A DNA stretch of 50,650 nt from Peribacillus acanthi (GCF_003073175.1 NZ_QBBX01000025.1:1-50650); one strand, 5' to 3'. Positions 26,487 to 36,582 are shown, counted from the first letter of the stretch. Notes: generated by a model from the letters alone, not told the origin. Made by a program: numbers and translations.

Positions 26487-26669
26487 GACTAAAATCTTTT
26501 TTATTTTTCTTGTGAATTCTTTTCGAGGAATCATAACACTGTGGTCGCATCCTTCGCATTTAATGCGAATATCCATACCTAATCGAATGACTTTCCAACG
26601 ATTAATGCCACAAGGATGGGGTTTTTTCATTTCTACGATATCATGTAATCCAAATTCCTTTTGTTCCAT
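26472..26669 (-). CDS. yyzM: DUF951 family protein (YyzM)
   Basis: A 65-residue protein matching DUF951: the MKKPHPCG and WKVIRLGMDIRIKCEGCDHSVMIPR segments are the family signature. Cys residues in HPCG and C-E-G-C suggest a small zinc-binding or beta-barrel fold; the function is not known. GGAGG lies before the ATG at 26669. It follows the MscS gene by 12 bases, so they form a unit, and a terminator overlaps its end. Confidence 0.9.
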   Translation of the reverse strand: MEQKEFGLHDIVEMKKPHPCGINRWKVIRLGMDIRIKCEGCDHSVMIPRKEFTRKIKKILVKHAE

Positions 26670-26681
26670 TACTTTTCCTCC

Positions 26682-27566
26682 CTATCCCCTTTGTTTCGTC
26701 CCTGGTTCATCTTGTCTGTTATACATGACCATGCGTGGGAATGGTATTTCAATTCCATTCTCGTCTAAACACTGTTTAATTTCTTTACGTAAAACCCTTG
26801 AAATGAAAAAGTGTTTCATTGGAGCCGTTTCAGCAGTGACTCGGTACACTACTTCGGAAGGGCCTAAAGTTTGAACACCTAAAAGTTCTGGGTCCTTAAC
26901 TAGGTCCTCATATTTATCTTTCATATTTATTAGTAAATCTTTTATTACTCGCTCTGCAAATTCCATATCTCCTTCATATGCAATGCTGACGTCCACGACT
27001 GCAACACTATTATGAATTGAAAAGTTCGTCACTTCTAATATATTTCCATTTGGAATGATATGGACTTCGCCCGTAAAACTTTTTACTTTAGAAGTTCTTA
27101 ACCCAATTTCCTCGACGGTTCCCTCAAACTGGCCAATCCGAACATAATCTCCTACTGAAAATTGATCTTCTAAGATTATGAAAAAACCAGTGATTACATC
27201 TTTCACTAAGCTTTGTGCACCAAAACCCACTGCAAGCCCTACTATTCCTGCTCCTGCTAATAATGCCTTCACATCGATAGTCAAAGCCTCTAGTACCATC
27301 ATAAATGCTATGAAAAAGAGGACATATGTAAGGATATTTTCTAACAACTTCAGTATAGTCGCTTCTCTTCTTTCTGAAATTCGAAGAGGACTTTTCGATC
27401 TAACGAGGAAAAATTTTCGAATAATCGATTTCCCAATTCGGATGGCTATTCCAGCCAAAATTACAATGACTATGACTTTAATCAACATTTCCCCTAAGTT
27501 AATCCAGAGATCTTCATTGGAAAATTTTTCTACATATCTATTGATGATTTTTTCCGAATAACTCAT
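26682..27566 (-). CDS. MscS-family mechanosensitive channel
   Basis: A small-conductance mechanosensitive ion channel homologue, about 294 residues. Three transmembrane helices (about 27-50, 72-94 and 98-130) precede the beta domain; the pore-lining third helix is glycine and alanine rich (LLAGAGIVGLAVGFGAQSLVKDVITGFFIILED). The beta domain and C-terminal alpha/beta region follow. It should release solutes on hypo-osmotic shock. The start at 27566 has GAGAGG six bases before it; 21 extra open codons upstream are not supported. The YyzM gene follows directly. Confidence 0.93.
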   Translation of the reverse strand: MSYSEKIINRYVEKFSNEDLWINLGEMLIKVIVIVILAGIAIRIGKSIIRKFFLVRSKSPLRISERREATILKLLENILTYVLFFIAFMMVLEALTIDVKALLAGAGIVGLAVGFGAQSLVKDVITGFFIILEDQFSVGDYVRIGQFEGTVEEIGLRTSKVKSFTGEVHIIPNGNILEVTNFSIHNSVAVVDVSIAYEGDMEFAERVIKDLLINMKDKYEDLVKDPELLGVQTLGPSEVVYRVTAETAPMKHFFISRVLRKEIKQCLDENGIEIPFPRMVMYNRQDEPGTKQRG

Positions 27567-27849
27567 ATCGTACCTCTCTTTCAAAATGAAGTTTTTGCTT
27601 ATGTATAAGAAGGGTATAAGAAAAATCATGATAAAGCTAAACTTCCTTTAGTCGAATCAATCGGACTTTTACGGGCAGTTAACTCCCAACTGTATTTCTT
27701 TTTTCCTTGTACTCCTAAAGTCTAGGTTGTACTGCCCGTTTATGCGGGATAAATAGTTTCTAAGATGAATATGTTATTAATTAGGAATAGATATACGAAA
27801 TGAACACCTTTATTATAATGCCCTTTTTTTACAATCTCCACTACTGCAT
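27567..27849. other. Divergent intergenic region with a long-range inverted repeat
   Basis: ACGGGCAGT at 27671-27679 is complementary to ACTGCCCGT at 27731-27739, and inside the left side CAGTT (27676-27680) can alternatively pair with AACTG (27688-27692). The segment is GC-richer than its surroundings and has no open frame. It may be a structured RNA or a small dispersed repeat. Otherwise nothing is recognised. Confidence 0.4.
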
Positions 27850-27878
27850 GTATACAATTTTCTGAATTTCCGTATACT
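27850..27878 (+). promoter_or_regulatory. Possible sigma-F-type promoter of yyaC
   Basis: GTATA (27850-27854) is followed 15 bases later by CCGTATACT (27870-27878). The -35 and spacing fit the forespore sigma-F pattern, but the -10 lacks the two G residues. yyaC is reported as forespore-expressed in B. subtilis. Confidence 0.3.
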
Positions 27879-27909
27879 GTTACTACATTTATAGAGGAGT
27901 GGGACTTAA

Positions 27910-28536
27910 ATGAATTTTAATCCGGGATTTTTAGATAACAGTCGAGATAAGACCAGTAGAATCATATTCGAAGAACAAGACGCTGTAAAAAGAATATCAG
28001 AAGATTTACTTTCATTGTTCCCTGTCTCTAGAATCCAAAACGTTATTATTGTTTGTATTGGAACTGATCGTTCAACTGGAGATTCATTAGGTCCTCTCGT
28101 CGGAACCTTTCTATCAGAAAAAAATCCCACTTTCCATGTCTACGGTACATTAGAAGATCCCATTCATGCCGTTAACCTTGAAGAAAGGTTGACACAAATT
28201 AAAATGAACCACCATAACCCCTTTATCATTGGAGTGGATGCTTGTCTTGGAAGACTGAAAAATGTGGGAACAGTCCAGATAGGTGAAGGCCCTGTTAAAC
28301 CTGGGGCTGGAGTTAATAAAGAACTGCCTCCCGTTGGTGATGCCCATATAACGGGAATTGTAAATGTAAGTGGATTTATGGAATTTTTTGTTTTACAGAA
28401 TACGCGGTTGAATCTTGTCTTGAAAATGGCACGTACTATAGCGGATGGTATCCATTTAGCTAATAAACGGTACAAACCAACGAATGCTTTCTCCAAATTC
28501 GGTTGGGGATTCGATCAAGAACAAGCTTCCCAATAA
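27910..28536 (+). CDS. yyaC: Spore protease-like protein YyaC (DUF1256)
   Basis: A 208-residue protein of the DUF1256/YyaC family, related to the GPR spore protease fold. The family core is clear: IVCIGTDRSTGDSLGPLVG (about 46-64), YGTLEDPIHA, and GVDACLGRLKNVG. GPR degrades small acid-soluble spore proteins, but YyaC's own role is unproven. AGAGGAG stands ten bases before the ATG. It is a single plus-strand gene among minus-strand genes, hence head-on to replication, with a possible forespore promoter. Its presence supports a spore-forming host. Confidence 0.93.
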   Translation: MNFNPGFLDNSRDKTSRIIFEEQDAVKRISEDLLSLFPVSRIQNVIIVCIGTDRSTGDSLGPLVGTFLSEKNPTFHVYGTLEDPIHAVNLEERLTQIKMNHHNPFIIGVDACLGRLKNVGTVQIGEGPVKPGAGVNKELPPVGDAHITGIVNVSGFMEFFVLQNTRLNLVLKMARTIADGIHLANKRYKPTNAFSKFGWGFDQEQASQ

Positions 28537-28554
28537 TTGAATCATAATAAGTAA

Positions 28555-28578
28555 AGGAGGGACAAAATTGTCTCTCCT
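28555..28578. terminator. Bidirectional terminator between yyaC and the DUF554 gene
   Basis: Stem AGGAGGGACA / TGTCTCTCCT (one wobble) with a 4-base loop lies between convergent stop codons; both sides are A/T-rich. Confidence 0.65.
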
Positions 28579-28579
28579 C

Positions 28580-29293
28580 TTATAATTCTATATTAAAATA
28601 ATAAAAAAATGAAACTAATGTAGCTACTACAAGTATGCCAGGCAATAGATTCGCTACCCTAATTTTCGTCAAACCGAGTAGATTCAACCCAATCGCCACA
28701 ATCATTATACCACCTGCCGATGTCATTTCTACAACGAAGGAGTCTAATAATGCTGCAGGAACAAACCGATCAATTTGAGTAGCAAACAAAGCAATAATTC
28801 CTTGATACAACATGACAGGTATAGCAGAAAACAGTACACCTATCCCTAAAGTAGTAGCAAGTATGACAGATGTGAATCCATCTATAATTGCTTTTGTATA
28901 GAGTACATCATGATCTCCACGAATTCCGCTATCAAGCGCCCCAATAATGGCCATTGCCCCAATAACAAATATGAGTGTCGCAGTCACAAAGCCTTGCGAT
29001 ATGGAATTTCCTTCAGAGGATCCAAGCCTTTTCTCCAACCAATTTCCTAGCTGATTTAATTTCAAGTCGAGGTCAACTAATTCACCTATTACGGCTCCTC
29101 CAACCAAACTTAAAATTACAATAAGAAATTGCTCACTTTTAAATCCCATTTGTAATCCTAACACCGTAACTGCCAATCCAATCCCGCTCATAACAGTATC
29201 CTTCATCTTCTGTGGAATTCGATGAAAAAGTTTTCCTAGTAAAGTACCAACGATGATACATAGCCCATTTACAATCGTCCCTAAAAGAATCAT
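28580..29293 (-). CDS. DUF554 membrane protein
   Basis: A 237-residue integral membrane protein of DUF554 (YdfK/YqgA type). About six or seven hydrophobic helices are visible, and the segments LLGTIVNGLCIIVGTLLGK and GVLFSAIPVMLYQGIIALFA are typical. Function is not established; transport is a guess. AGAGGA seven bases before the ATG at 29293 sets the start, nine codons into a longer open frame. It lies just downstream of the soj-spo0J terminator, so it is probably transcribed separately. Confidence 0.88.
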   Translation of the reverse strand: MILLGTIVNGLCIIVGTLLGKLFHRIPQKMKDTVMSGIGLAVTVLGLQMGFKSEQFLIVILSLVGGAVIGELVDLDLKLNQLGNWLEKRLGSSEGNSISQGFVTATLIFVIGAMAIIGALDSGIRGDHDVLYTKAIIDGFTSVILATTLGIGVLFSAIPVMLYQGIIALFATQIDRFVPAALLDSFVVEMTSAGGIMIVAIGLNLLGLTKIRVANLLPGILVVATLVSFFYYFNIEL

Positions 29294-29354
29294 TTTAATA
29301 TCCTCTGTCTCTTCAATCAAATTGACTGTTTATTTTAAAATTAATATAGAAAAA

Positions 29355-29379
29355 CACACTACTTTAATTTAATAGTGTG
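29355..29379 (-). terminator. soj-spo0J terminator
   Basis: Stem CACACTA / TAGTGTG with an 11-base AT loop is followed by TTTTTC on the minus strand. It is short but well placed just after spo0J. Confidence 0.7.
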
Positions 29380-29388
29380 CAAATAATA

Positions 29389-30234
29389 TTATTTTTTTTC
29401 CAATAATTCAAGGATGCGATTTAAATCCTCAGGTGAGAAAAATTCTATTTCAATTTTCCCTTTTTTCTTTTTCTGCGTAATCGTAACCGTCGTACCGAAT
29501 CTTTCTCTCAGACTCTCTTCCTGTTCTCGTATAAATACATCTTTTTTCACAGGTTTTTTCACTGTTTCACGTGAAACATTCGTATTAATTTGTTGAATTA
29601 GGTGTTCTAATTGACGGACATTCAACTCTTCCTTAACAATCTTATCAACAATCAGTTTAAGCTGAGTCTTTTTCTTCAATCCTAGCAATGCTCGACCATG
29701 ACCCATCGAGATTTTGCCTTCCGATATTAAATCCTGGATATCTATTGGCAAGGATAATAAGCGAATATGGTTCGTGATATGCGGACGGCTTTTTCCTAAC
29801 CTTTTCGCCAGTTCTTCCTGTGTTAACGAGAGCTTATCCAGTAAAGATTGATATGCGATGGCTTCTTCAATTGGAGTTAAATCCTCACGCTGAAGGTTTT
29901 CTAAGACAGCAAGCTCCATCATCTGCTGACTTGTTAAATCCCGTACAACTACTGGCACTTTTTTTAGGCCAGCAGCCTTAGCCGCTCTAAATCTTCTTTC
30001 ACCGACGACAATTTCATATCCTTTGACGCTTTTTTTCGCAATGATGGGTTGTAGAATTCCATGCTGAAGAATTGATTCCTTCAATTCTTCGATAGCTTCC
30101 GCTTTAAATAGTTTCCTAGGTTGGTAAGGGTTAGGTCTCAACTCTTTTATGCTAATCTCAATTACAGCATCTTCTTTGTTTGCCTCAAGATCTGGGAATA
30201 GCGCGTTAATCCCTTTTCCTAGTCCTTTAGCCAT
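29389..30234 (-). CDS. spo0J: Chromosome partitioning protein Spo0J (ParB)
   Basis: Spo0J is a CTP-dependent DNA clamp that loads at parS and organises the origin with SMC and Soj. The 281-residue protein has the CTP-binding NPYQPRKLF and GERRFRAAKAAG motifs (about 36-95), ENLQREDLTPIEEA, a helix-turn-helix (about 140-165, LTQEELAKRLGKSRPHI), and a C-terminal dimer domain. It overlaps the soj stop by eight bases. A perfect parS lies inside its own coding sequence at 29563-29578, as in B. subtilis. Confidence 0.98.
   Translation of the reverse strand: MAKGLGKGINALFPDLEANKEDAVIEISIKELRPNPYQPRKLFKAEAIEELKESILQHGILQPIIAKKSVKGYEIVVGERRFRAAKAAGLKKVPVVVRDLTSQQMMELAVLENLQREDLTPIEEAIAYQSLLDKLSLTQEELAKRLGKSRPHITNHIRLLSLPIDIQDLISEGKISMGHGRALLGLKKKTQLKLIVDKIVKEELNVRQLEHLIQQINTNVSRETVKKPVKKDVFIREQEESLRERFGTTVTITQKKKKGKIEIEFFSPEDLNRILELLEKK
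29563..29578. other. Perfect parS within spo0J
   Basis: TGTTTCACGTGAAACA is the exact palindromic parS consensus. In B. subtilis a strong parS also lies within spo0J. It is the only perfect copy in this window. Confidence 0.95.
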
Positions 30235-30988
30235 TTGAAACCACTTCCTTTGCCAAATCTAAATAAACCTCTGCTCCCCTTGACTTTGGATCATAAATGA
30301 TGATCGGTTCGCCGTGGCTCGGTGCTTCACTTAAACGAATATTACGAGGGATGATTGTTTTATACACTTTATCTTGGAAGTATTTTTTCACTTCTTCTAT
30401 GACTTGAATGCCAAGATTTGTCCTTGCATCTAACATCGTTAGAAGTACCCCTTCAATTTTCAATTCCTGGTTAAGATGTTTTTGTACAAGTCTTACAGTA
30501 TTAAGCAATTGACTTAATCCTTCCAAAGCATAGTACTCACACTGAACCGGAATTAGGACTGCATCTGAAGCGGTTAATGCGTTAATTGTAAGTAAGCCTA
30601 GCGATGGAGGACAATCAATAATAATATAATCATAGTCATCCTTCACTTCTTCAAGTGCACGTTTTAGGCGCACCTCACGTGAGATAGTGGGAACCAACTC
30701 AATTTCTGCACCAGCCAATTGAATGGTAGCCGGCAATACATAGAGGTTTTCCACTTTTGCAGGCTTAATGACGTCTGATGCTTCGACGTCATCTACTAAT
30801 ACATCGTAAATGCACTGATCGACATCGGCCTTTTCAATACCGATTCCACTCGTTGCATTACCTTGAGGATCTATATCTACCATTAATACTTTCTTTCCTA
30901 TGTAAGCCAAGCAAGCACCTAAGTTAACAGACGTTGTGGTTTTGCCAACGCCTCCTTTTTGGTTTGCTATGGAGATAATTTTACCCAC
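30227..30988 (-). CDS. soj: Chromosome partitioning ATPase Soj (ParA)
   Basis: A 253-residue ParA-type ATPase. The deviant Walker A KGGVGKTT is near residues 10-17, with the Walker A' DIDPQGNAT and Walker B IIDCPPSLG following. It is stimulated by Spo0J and also regulates DnaA in B. subtilis (monomer inhibits, dimer activates). The start is a GTG at 30988 with TAGGTGA close upstream. It is the first gene of soj-spo0J. Confidence 0.98.
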   Translation of the reverse strand: MGKIISIANQKGGVGKTTTSVNLGACLAYIGKKVLMVDIDPQGNATSGIGIEKADVDQCIYDVLVDDVEASDVIKPAKVENLYVLPATIQLAGAEIELVPTISREVRLKRALEEVKDDYDYIIIDCPPSLGLLTINALTASDAVLIPVQCEYYALEGLSQLLNTVRLVQKHLNQELKIEGVLLTMLDARTNLGIQVIEEVKKYFQDKVYKTIIPRNIRLSEAPSHGEPIIIYDPKSRGAEVYLDLAKEVVSNG

Positions 30989-31105
30989 GATGTCACCTAC
31001 CTTACCCTTCCCTTAACATTTATATATATCTAGTAAATTTATTTAATTTGAATGAATAGAACTGCACTTATTCTATTTTATCATGAAAGTATGTTTAGGA
31101 AATTT

Positions 31106-31127
31106 ATTTCTAAAAACTTTTAGAAAT
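31106..31127. promoter_or_regulatory. Inverted repeat in the soj upstream region
   Basis: Arms ATTTCTAAAA and TTTTAGAAAT, perfect over ten bases with a two-base centre (AC), lie about 120 bases upstream of the soj start and about 57 bases after the noc terminator. It has no T run of its own and is spaced like a repressor operator; the binder is unknown. Confidence 0.4.
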
Positions 31128-31183
31128 ACAAATGATATTTGATGGAAATAAATTTAGAGAGAATGATATAGAAGAGAAAAAAA

Positions 31184-31229
31184 GACGACTAAAGATTGGA
31201 AACATGCCTGTCCCTTCCTTTCAGCCGTC
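31184..31229 (-). terminator. noc terminator
   Basis: Arms GACGACTAAAG and CTTTCAGCCGTC pair with wobbles and one bulge around a long loop, followed by TTTTTTTCTC on the minus strand. It is 35 bases past the noc stop. Confidence 0.75.
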
Positions 31230-31263
31230 GTATATGTGTCTATCATTATATAAAAGCCATGAT

Positions 31264-32118
31264 TTAAGAACGTTTCTTAGGAATTTTAATGGTGAACTGA
31301 TAATAATCCTCAAACTCTTCTTCTTCTGAATCTAGATTGATTCCATTGTCTGTCACCATCGTTAAGGATTGTCTAATCGTATTTACTGCAATCCTCATAT
31401 CCTTACTGAATGCTTTACGCTTTGGTTTAGCCTTTTTATCAGGGGAAGTAAGCATTTTAACAACACGTTCTTCCGTCTGTTTTACATTCAGATTCTTTTC
31501 AATGATTTCCTGTAATAAAAAGACCTGTTTTTGAGGATCTTTTAAAGGAATTAAAGATCGTGCATGTCGTTCCGTTATTTTTTTGGCAAGCACGGCCTCT
31601 TGTATCTCTTGTGGAAGCTTTAAGAGTCTAAGCTTATTAGCTACAGTAGACTGACCAATCCCCAGTCTTTGGGCAAGGGCCTCTTGTGTCAGGTTATGCA
31701 ATTCGAGAAGTTTGCCATAGGCAATGGCTTCTTCAATTGGAGAAAGCTCTTCTCGTTGTAAATTTTCAATCAAGGCTACAGAAGCTGTTTCGGTATCATT
31801 GAAGTCTTTGATAAGAACCGGAGCAGTTTCCCAGCCAAGCTTTTGCAATGCACGGAATCGTCTTTCTCCAGCAATGATTTCAAATTTCCCAGGTTCATAA
31901 GATCGAACAACAATCGGCTGTATTATTCCGTGCGTATGAATCGTTTGAGCTAGTTCAGCAATTTTATCATCGTTAAATACTGTCCTTGGCTGATATCGAT
32001 TTGGAACGATATCAGCAATGGGGATATTCTTTATCTCCTCGTTGCTACTTGGCTTTTCCACTTCTACCGTTTGTTCTTCCTTTTCGCCTATCCCAAAAAG
32101 TCGCGAAAAAGGCTTCAT
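31264..32118 (-). CDS. noc: Nucleoid occlusion protein Noc
   Basis: Noc is a ParB paralogue that binds its own sites around the chromosome and the membrane to block Z-ring assembly over DNA. The 284-residue protein begins with the amphipathic membrane-targeting [14 protein letters not shown], then has the CTPase motifs NRYQPRTVF and [26 protein letters not shown] and an HTH (about 145-170). The membrane helix at the very start distinguishes it from Spo0J. It is adjacent to rsmG as in B. subtilis. A parS-like sequence lies upstream. Confidence 0.96.
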   Translation of the reverse strand: MKPFSRLFGIGEKEEQTVEVEKPSSNEEIKNIPIADIVPNRYQPRTVFNDDKIAELAQTIHTHGIIQPIVVRSYEPGKFEIIAGERRFRALQKLGWETAPVLIKDFNDTETASVALIENLQREELSPIEEAIAYGKLLELHNLTQEALAQRLGIGQSTVANKLRLLKLPQEIQEAVLAKKITERHARSLIPLKDPQKQVFLLQEIIEKNLNVKQTEERVVKMLTSPDKKAKPKRKAFSKDMRIAVNTIRQSLTMVTDNGINLDSEEEEFEDYYQFTIKIPKKRS

Positions 32119-32222
32119 ATCCCTACACCACCTTTATGAAACTCCCAATGATACATATTCTCTATAGAAACGACATGTTCCTTCTATAAATTGGCGACAA
32201 AATCAAACAAAATTCGAGGTAA

Positions 32223-32238
32223 CGTTTCACATGAAACA
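32223..32238. other. Degenerate parS-like site upstream of noc
   Basis: CGTTTCACATGAAACA differs from the canonical parS at two positions (first base and one central base). It lies in the noc-rsmG intergenic region, about 105 bases before the noc start. Confidence 0.5.
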
Positions 32239-32320
32239 TTACTATTACATCGTCAACTATCCATGCTTTTCCGTATCCGATACTTAAGATTTTACCTTAA
32301 ATAAACCAAATCTTCACTAT

Positions 32321-33037
32321 TTATTCTATAGGTAATTTGTTTGGTGTGCCAGGTTTACGAGGATATTTTTTAGGAGTAGACTTCCTTTTCTTCACAGTGA
32401 TAATATTTCTTTCACTTTCCTCAAAAGGAAGAACGAACGAATCGATTTTCTCTATTTCCCCTCCAAAAGTTGCGATTGCTTTTTTGCCCATATCAAGCTC
32501 TTCATTCGCGCTAGCTGCTTTCATAGCGACAAAATATCCATCAACTTTCACTAAAGGCATACATAATTCTGATAAAACCGACATTCTCGCTACTGCGCGT
32601 GCAGTCACTAGGTCATAAGCTTCACGATGTTTCGGATTTTGTCCAAATGTTTCTGCACGATCATGATAAAAATGGACATTTTCCAACTGCAATGATTTCG
32701 CTAAGTGATCCAAAAATGAAATTCTTTTATTTAAAGAATCAACAATGGATACTTGTAGGTGTGGAAAGCAAATTTTAATCGGAATGCTCGGGAAGCCAGC
32801 TCCTGCCCCCACATCACAAATGGATAATGGTGCAGAGAAATCCGTATAAAAAGCTGCTGATATAGAATCAAAAAAGTGCTTCAAGTATACTTCATACTTG
32901 TCCGTAATTGCTGTCAGATTCATTTTCTCATTCCACTCAACAAGCAATTGATAGTAAAGCTCAAATTGCTCTAGCTGCTTAGGAGAAAGAATAATATCTT
33001 TCTCCGCCAACAGCTGCTGAAATTGTTCAACATTCAT
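32321..33037 (-). CDS. rsmG: 16S rRNA (guanine-527-N7) methyltransferase RsmG
   Basis: RsmG (GidB) methylates G527 of 16S rRNA using S-adenosylmethionine; its loss gives low-level streptomycin resistance. The 238-residue protein shows the [23 protein letters not shown] core and the SAM-binding [15 protein letters not shown] (about residues 72-86). It ends in a basic tail. It follows mnmG by 38 bases and completes the mnmE-mnmG-rsmG set. Confidence 0.97.
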   Translation of the reverse strand: MNVEQFQQLLAEKDIILSPKQLEQFELYYQLLVEWNEKMNLTAITDKYEVYLKHFFDSISAAFYTDFSAPLSICDVGAGAGFPSIPIKICFPHLQVSIVDSLNKRISFLDHLAKSLQLENVHFYHDRAETFGQNPKHREAYDLVTARAVARMSVLSELCMPLVKVDGYFVAMKAASANEELDMGKKAIATFGGEIEKIDSFVLPFEESERNIITVKKRKSTPKKYPRKPGTPNKLPIE

Positions 33038-33075
33038 TTAAAATAACCTCGTTATATAAAGGATAGTGTTTCATA

Positions 33076-34959
33076 CTAATTAATTCGTGCGATTTTTCCT
33101 TGCTCAATATAGACTAACAAAATGGAAATATCAGCAGGATTTACTCCTGAAATCCTAGATGCTTGAGCAATGGATAATGGTCGAACTTGCTTAAGTTTTT
33201 GTCGAGCTTCTGAAGCAAGACTAGAAATAGCATCATAATCGATGTTTTCCGGTATCTTTTTATCTTCCATTTTTTTAAGTTTATCAACCTGTTGCAAGGA
33301 TTTTTCAATATATCCTTCGTATTTAATCTGGATTTCTACTTGTTCTTTTACATCTTCATGAAGCTCCATTTCGCTCGGAGCAACCTGTTCTATATGGTTA
33401 TAATTCATCTCTGGTCTTTTTAGTAGATCTGCAGCACGGATTCCGTCTTTTAACTCACTTCCCCCGACACTTCGTATGATTTCTTGTAACTGTGGTGTAG
33501 GTTTTAATAAAGTAGCTTGAAGACGCTCTCTTTCTGTTTCAATTGCCGCTTTTTTATCCAGAAAAGATTTGTATCTTTCTTCCTTTATTAATCCAATTTT
33601 ATGACCGATCGCAGTCAATCTTAAATCCGCGTTATCATGACGAAGCAATAATCGATATTCTGCACGTGATGTCAGTAAACGATAAGGTTCATTTGTGCCT
33701 TTTGTGACTAGATCATCTATTAAAACGCCGATATAGGCATCAGACCTGCTTAGGATTAGTTCTTCTTTATCTAATGATTTCAGACCGGCATTAATACCTG
33801 CCATTAACCCTTGGCCAGCCGCTTCTTCATACCCTGATGTACCATTGATTTGGCCTGCTGTGTAAAGATTTTTCACTTTTTTTGTTTCAAGTGTTGGCCA
33901 AAGTTGGGTTGGGACTACTGCATCATATTCAATGGCATATCCAGCACGCATCATTTGAACATTTTCTAACCCTGGAATAGAAGCGAGCATCTTCATCTGA
34001 ACATCTTCCGGTAAGCTAGTTGAAAGTCCTTGCACATAAACTTCTTGAGTATTTTTCCCTTCTGGTTCCAGGAAAATCTGATGTCTCGGCTTATCATTAA
34101 AACGAACTACTTTGTCTTCGATGGATGGACAATATCTTGGTCCAGTTCCTTTGATCATACCCGAATACATCGGTGAACGATGTAGGTTCTCATCAATGAT
34201 TTGATGGGTTGTTTCACTAGTGTATGTTAACCAACATGGAAGTTGGTCGGTAATGTATTGGGTCGTCTCATAAGAAAATGCCCTAGGAACATCGTCTCCA
34301 GGTTGAATTTCTGTTTTACTATAATCAATCGTATGACTATTAACACGCGGTGGCGTTCCTGTTTTAAAGCGAACTAAATCAAAGCCCAGTTCTTCGAGAT
34401 GTTCTGAAAGCTTAATTGAAGGCTGTTGATTATTAGGACCACTAGAATACTTCAATTCCCCAAGGATGATTTCACCTCGTAAAAACGTTCCAGTTGTAAT
34501 AACGACAGTCTTTGAACGGTAAATTGCTCCTGTTTGGGTCACCACGCCCTTACACTCGTCATCCTCGATTATTAAACGTTCAACCATCCCTTGCATTAAC
34601 GTTAAGTTAGGCTCGTTTTCAATCGTTTTTTTCATTTCATGTTGATAAGAGAACTTGTCTGCTTGTGCTCGCAATGCGCGAACTGCTGGACCTTTCCCTG
34701 TGTTCAGCATTCTCATTTGAATGTGGGTCTTATCGATGTTTTTCCCCATTTCCCCGCCTAGGGCATCAATTTCACGGACAACGATTCCCTTGGCTGGACC
34801 ACCTACTGATGGATTACACGGCATAAATGCAACCATGTCTAAGTTAATCGTCAGCATAAGCGTCTTGGCACCAAGTCGAGCAGCTGCAAGGCCAGCCTCA
34901 CAGCCAGCATGTCCCGCACCTACGACGACAACATCGAAGCTACCTGCTTCATATGACAT
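33076..34959 (-). CDS. mnmG: tRNA uridine 5-carboxymethylaminomethyl modification enzyme MnmG (GidA)
   Basis: MnmG and MnmE form the complex that modifies the wobble uridine of certain tRNAs. The 627-residue FAD protein has the Rossmann motif [17 protein letters not shown] (about 13-29), the [10 protein letters not shown] loop (48-57), and a C-terminal helical domain (from about 550) that binds MnmE. TAGGAGGG eight bases before the ATG sets the start. The stop is close to rsmG and the gene lies 43 bases after mnmE, so one transcript is likely. Confidence 0.98.
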   Translation of the reverse strand: MSYEAGSFDVVVVGAGHAGCEAGLAAARLGAKTLMLTINLDMVAFMPCNPSVGGPAKGIVVREIDALGGEMGKNIDKTHIQMRMLNTGKGPAVRALRAQADKFSYQHEMKKTIENEPNLTLMQGMVERLIIEDDECKGVVTQTGAIYRSKTVVITTGTFLRGEIILGELKYSSGPNNQQPSIKLSEHLEELGFDLVRFKTGTPPRVNSHTIDYSKTEIQPGDDVPRAFSYETTQYITDQLPCWLTYTSETTHQIIDENLHRSPMYSGMIKGTGPRYCPSIEDKVVRFNDKPRHQIFLEPEGKNTQEVYVQGLSTSLPEDVQMKMLASIPGLENVQMMRAGYAIEYDAVVPTQLWPTLETKKVKNLYTAGQINGTSGYEEAAGQGLMAGINAGLKSLDKEELILSRSDAYIGVLIDDLVTKGTNEPYRLLTSRAEYRLLLRHDNADLRLTAIGHKIGLIKEERYKSFLDKKAAIETERERLQATLLKPTPQLQEIIRSVGGSELKDGIRAADLLKRPEMNYNHIEQVAPSEMELHEDVKEQVEIQIKYEGYIEKSLQQVDKLKKMEDKKIPENIDYDAISSLASEARQKLKQVRPLSIAQASRISGVNPADISILLVYIEQGKIARIN

Positions 34960-35002
34960 ATCTTTACCCTCCTAATTTCTTTTCCCTATATCTATCGATT
35001 CA

Positions 35003-36388
35003 TTATTTCCCAAGACAGAATTGTGAAAACAGTTGATCAATCAAACTTTCATGGACACTGTCTCCAATGACCTCACCGAGTAACTCCCATGCTCTTGTAA
35101 AATCGATTTGAACAAGATCAATAGGAGTGCCACTTTCAATCGCTTCAATAGCATCTTCCATAGCATTCAAGGCTTGCTCGATTAGCGCAATATGTCGAGT
35201 ATTTGATAGGTAAGTCATGTCACCTGATTCAATGCTTCCTTCAAAAAATAAGGAGGCTATCGCTTCCTCTAGCTCATCCACACCTTGATCTTCTAATAAG
35301 GAAGTGGTGATGAGCGGATTTTGGGAAGCAAGTTCTTTTACTCGTTCCATATTAATTTTCTGAGGAAGGTCTGTCTTATTTACGATGACAATAACATCCA
35401 TTCCTTCAACAGCCTTAAACAGATTTTCATCTTCAAATGACAAATCATCTGAATAATTTAAAACAAGCAAAATTAAATCCGCTTCTTTTAAAACTGCGCG
35501 TGACCGTTCTACACCAATCCGTTCAACTATATCTTCCGTTTCACGAATTCCAGCTGTGTCAAGAAGTCTTAATGGGACTCCCCTCACATTGACATATTCC
35601 TCTATGACATCGCGAGTCGTTCCAGGTATATCCGTTACGATCGCCTTATTTTCATGGACAAGACTATTTAATAATGAAGATTTTCCGACATTAGGTCTTC
35701 CGACAATCACTGTAGAAATACCTTCTCGTAAAATCTTTCCCTGTTGGGAAGTCTGCAACAGTTTTTGTAACTCTTTACTAACATCGACTGCTTTTTTCAT
35801 GAAAAGTTGGTGAGTCATCTCTTCCACATCATCGTATTCCGGATAATCAATGTTTACTTCTACGTGAGCCAATGTTTCAAGGATTTCCTGTCGTAGCTTT
35901 CTAATAAGAGACGCCAATCTTCCCTCCATTTGATTGAGGGCTACATTCATAGCTCGATCCGTTTTTGCACGGATTAAATCCATTACGGCTTCGGCTTGTG
36001 ATAAATCAATTCTTCCATTTAAGAAAGCACGTTTCGTAAACTCACCTGGTTCTGCAAGTCTTGCACCGTTTGAAAGAACGAGCTTTAATACTCGATTGAC
36101 AGAGACAAGTCCGCCGTGACAGTTTATTTCTACCACATCTTCTCTTGTAAATGTCTTAGGACCTTTCATGACCGAGATCATGACTTCCTCTATTACTTCA
36201 CCGTTTCTTGGGTCAACGAGATGTCCATAATGGATGGTATGGGATTTTACATTGCCCAACTTTTTCCCCTGAGGCCCCTGATAGAGTTTATCAGCTATAC
36301 GAATCGCTTCCTCTCCACTTAGGCGAACTATTGCGATCGCTCCCTCTCCCATCGGGGTAGAAATCGCAGCAATTGTATCAAATTCCAT
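35003..36388 (-). CDS. mnmE: tRNA modification GTPase MnmE (TrmE, ThdF)
   Basis: The 461-residue GTPase partner of MnmG. The folate-binding N-terminal domain starts with [23 protein letters not shown] helical domain carries an inserted G domain with G1 [12 protein letters not shown] (about 225), G3 DTAGIRE and NKTD. The C-terminal C-L-G-K (Cys458) replaces the common C-I-G-K while keeping the cysteine. AAAGAGGTG stands before the ATG. It is the first gene of the mnmE-mnmG-rsmG operon, with a DnaA-box cluster in its upstream region. Confidence 0.98.
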   Translation of the reverse strand: MEFDTIAAISTPMGEGAIAIVRLSGEEAIRIADKLYQGPQGKKLGNVKSHTIHYGHLVDPRNGEVIEEVMISVMKGPKTFTREDVVEINCHGGLVSVNRVLKLVLSNGARLAEPGEFTKRAFLNGRIDLSQAEAVMDLIRAKTDRAMNVALNQMEGRLASLIRKLRQEILETLAHVEVNIDYPEYDDVEEMTHQLFMKKAVDVSKELQKLLQTSQQGKILREGISTVIVGRPNVGKSSLLNSLVHENKAIVTDIPGTTRDVIEEYVNVRGVPLRLLDTAGIRETEDIVERIGVERSRAVLKEADLILLVLNYSDDLSFEDENLFKAVEGMDVIVIVNKTDLPQKINMERVKELASQNPLITTSLLEDQGVDELEEAIASLFFEGSIESGDMTYLSNTRHIALIEQALNAMEDAIEAIESGTPIDLVQIDFTRAWELLGEVIGDSVHESLIDQLFSQFCLGK

Positions 36389-36524
36389 TCCGCGTCACCT
36401 CTTTATCAATATATAAAAAACACAAAGTATAATTTAAATTCTATTACTGTTCATAATTCCCTAAATTACTACAATAGCACACGATATAAAGTAAAAAAAG
36501 AGAAATACTTAAAAACAGACATAC

Positions 36525-36582
36525 TTATCCACATTAAAAATTGTTTTGTATCGAACATTGTAACTTATCCACATGTGAATAA
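36525..36582. promoter_or_regulatory. DnaA-box cluster between mnmE and jag
   Basis: Perfect TTATCCACA boxes stand at 36525-36533 and 36565-36573; the latter abuts TGTGAATAA (36574-36582), an inverted one-mismatch box, giving a back-to-back pair. B. subtilis has a DnaA-box cluster at the equivalent jag-thdF position that takes part in controlling initiation. Confidence 0.75.

Noticed and set aside
35245-35290. DnaA-box-like TCATCCACA within mnmE
   Set aside because: A single one-mismatch box in coding sequence is expected by chance.
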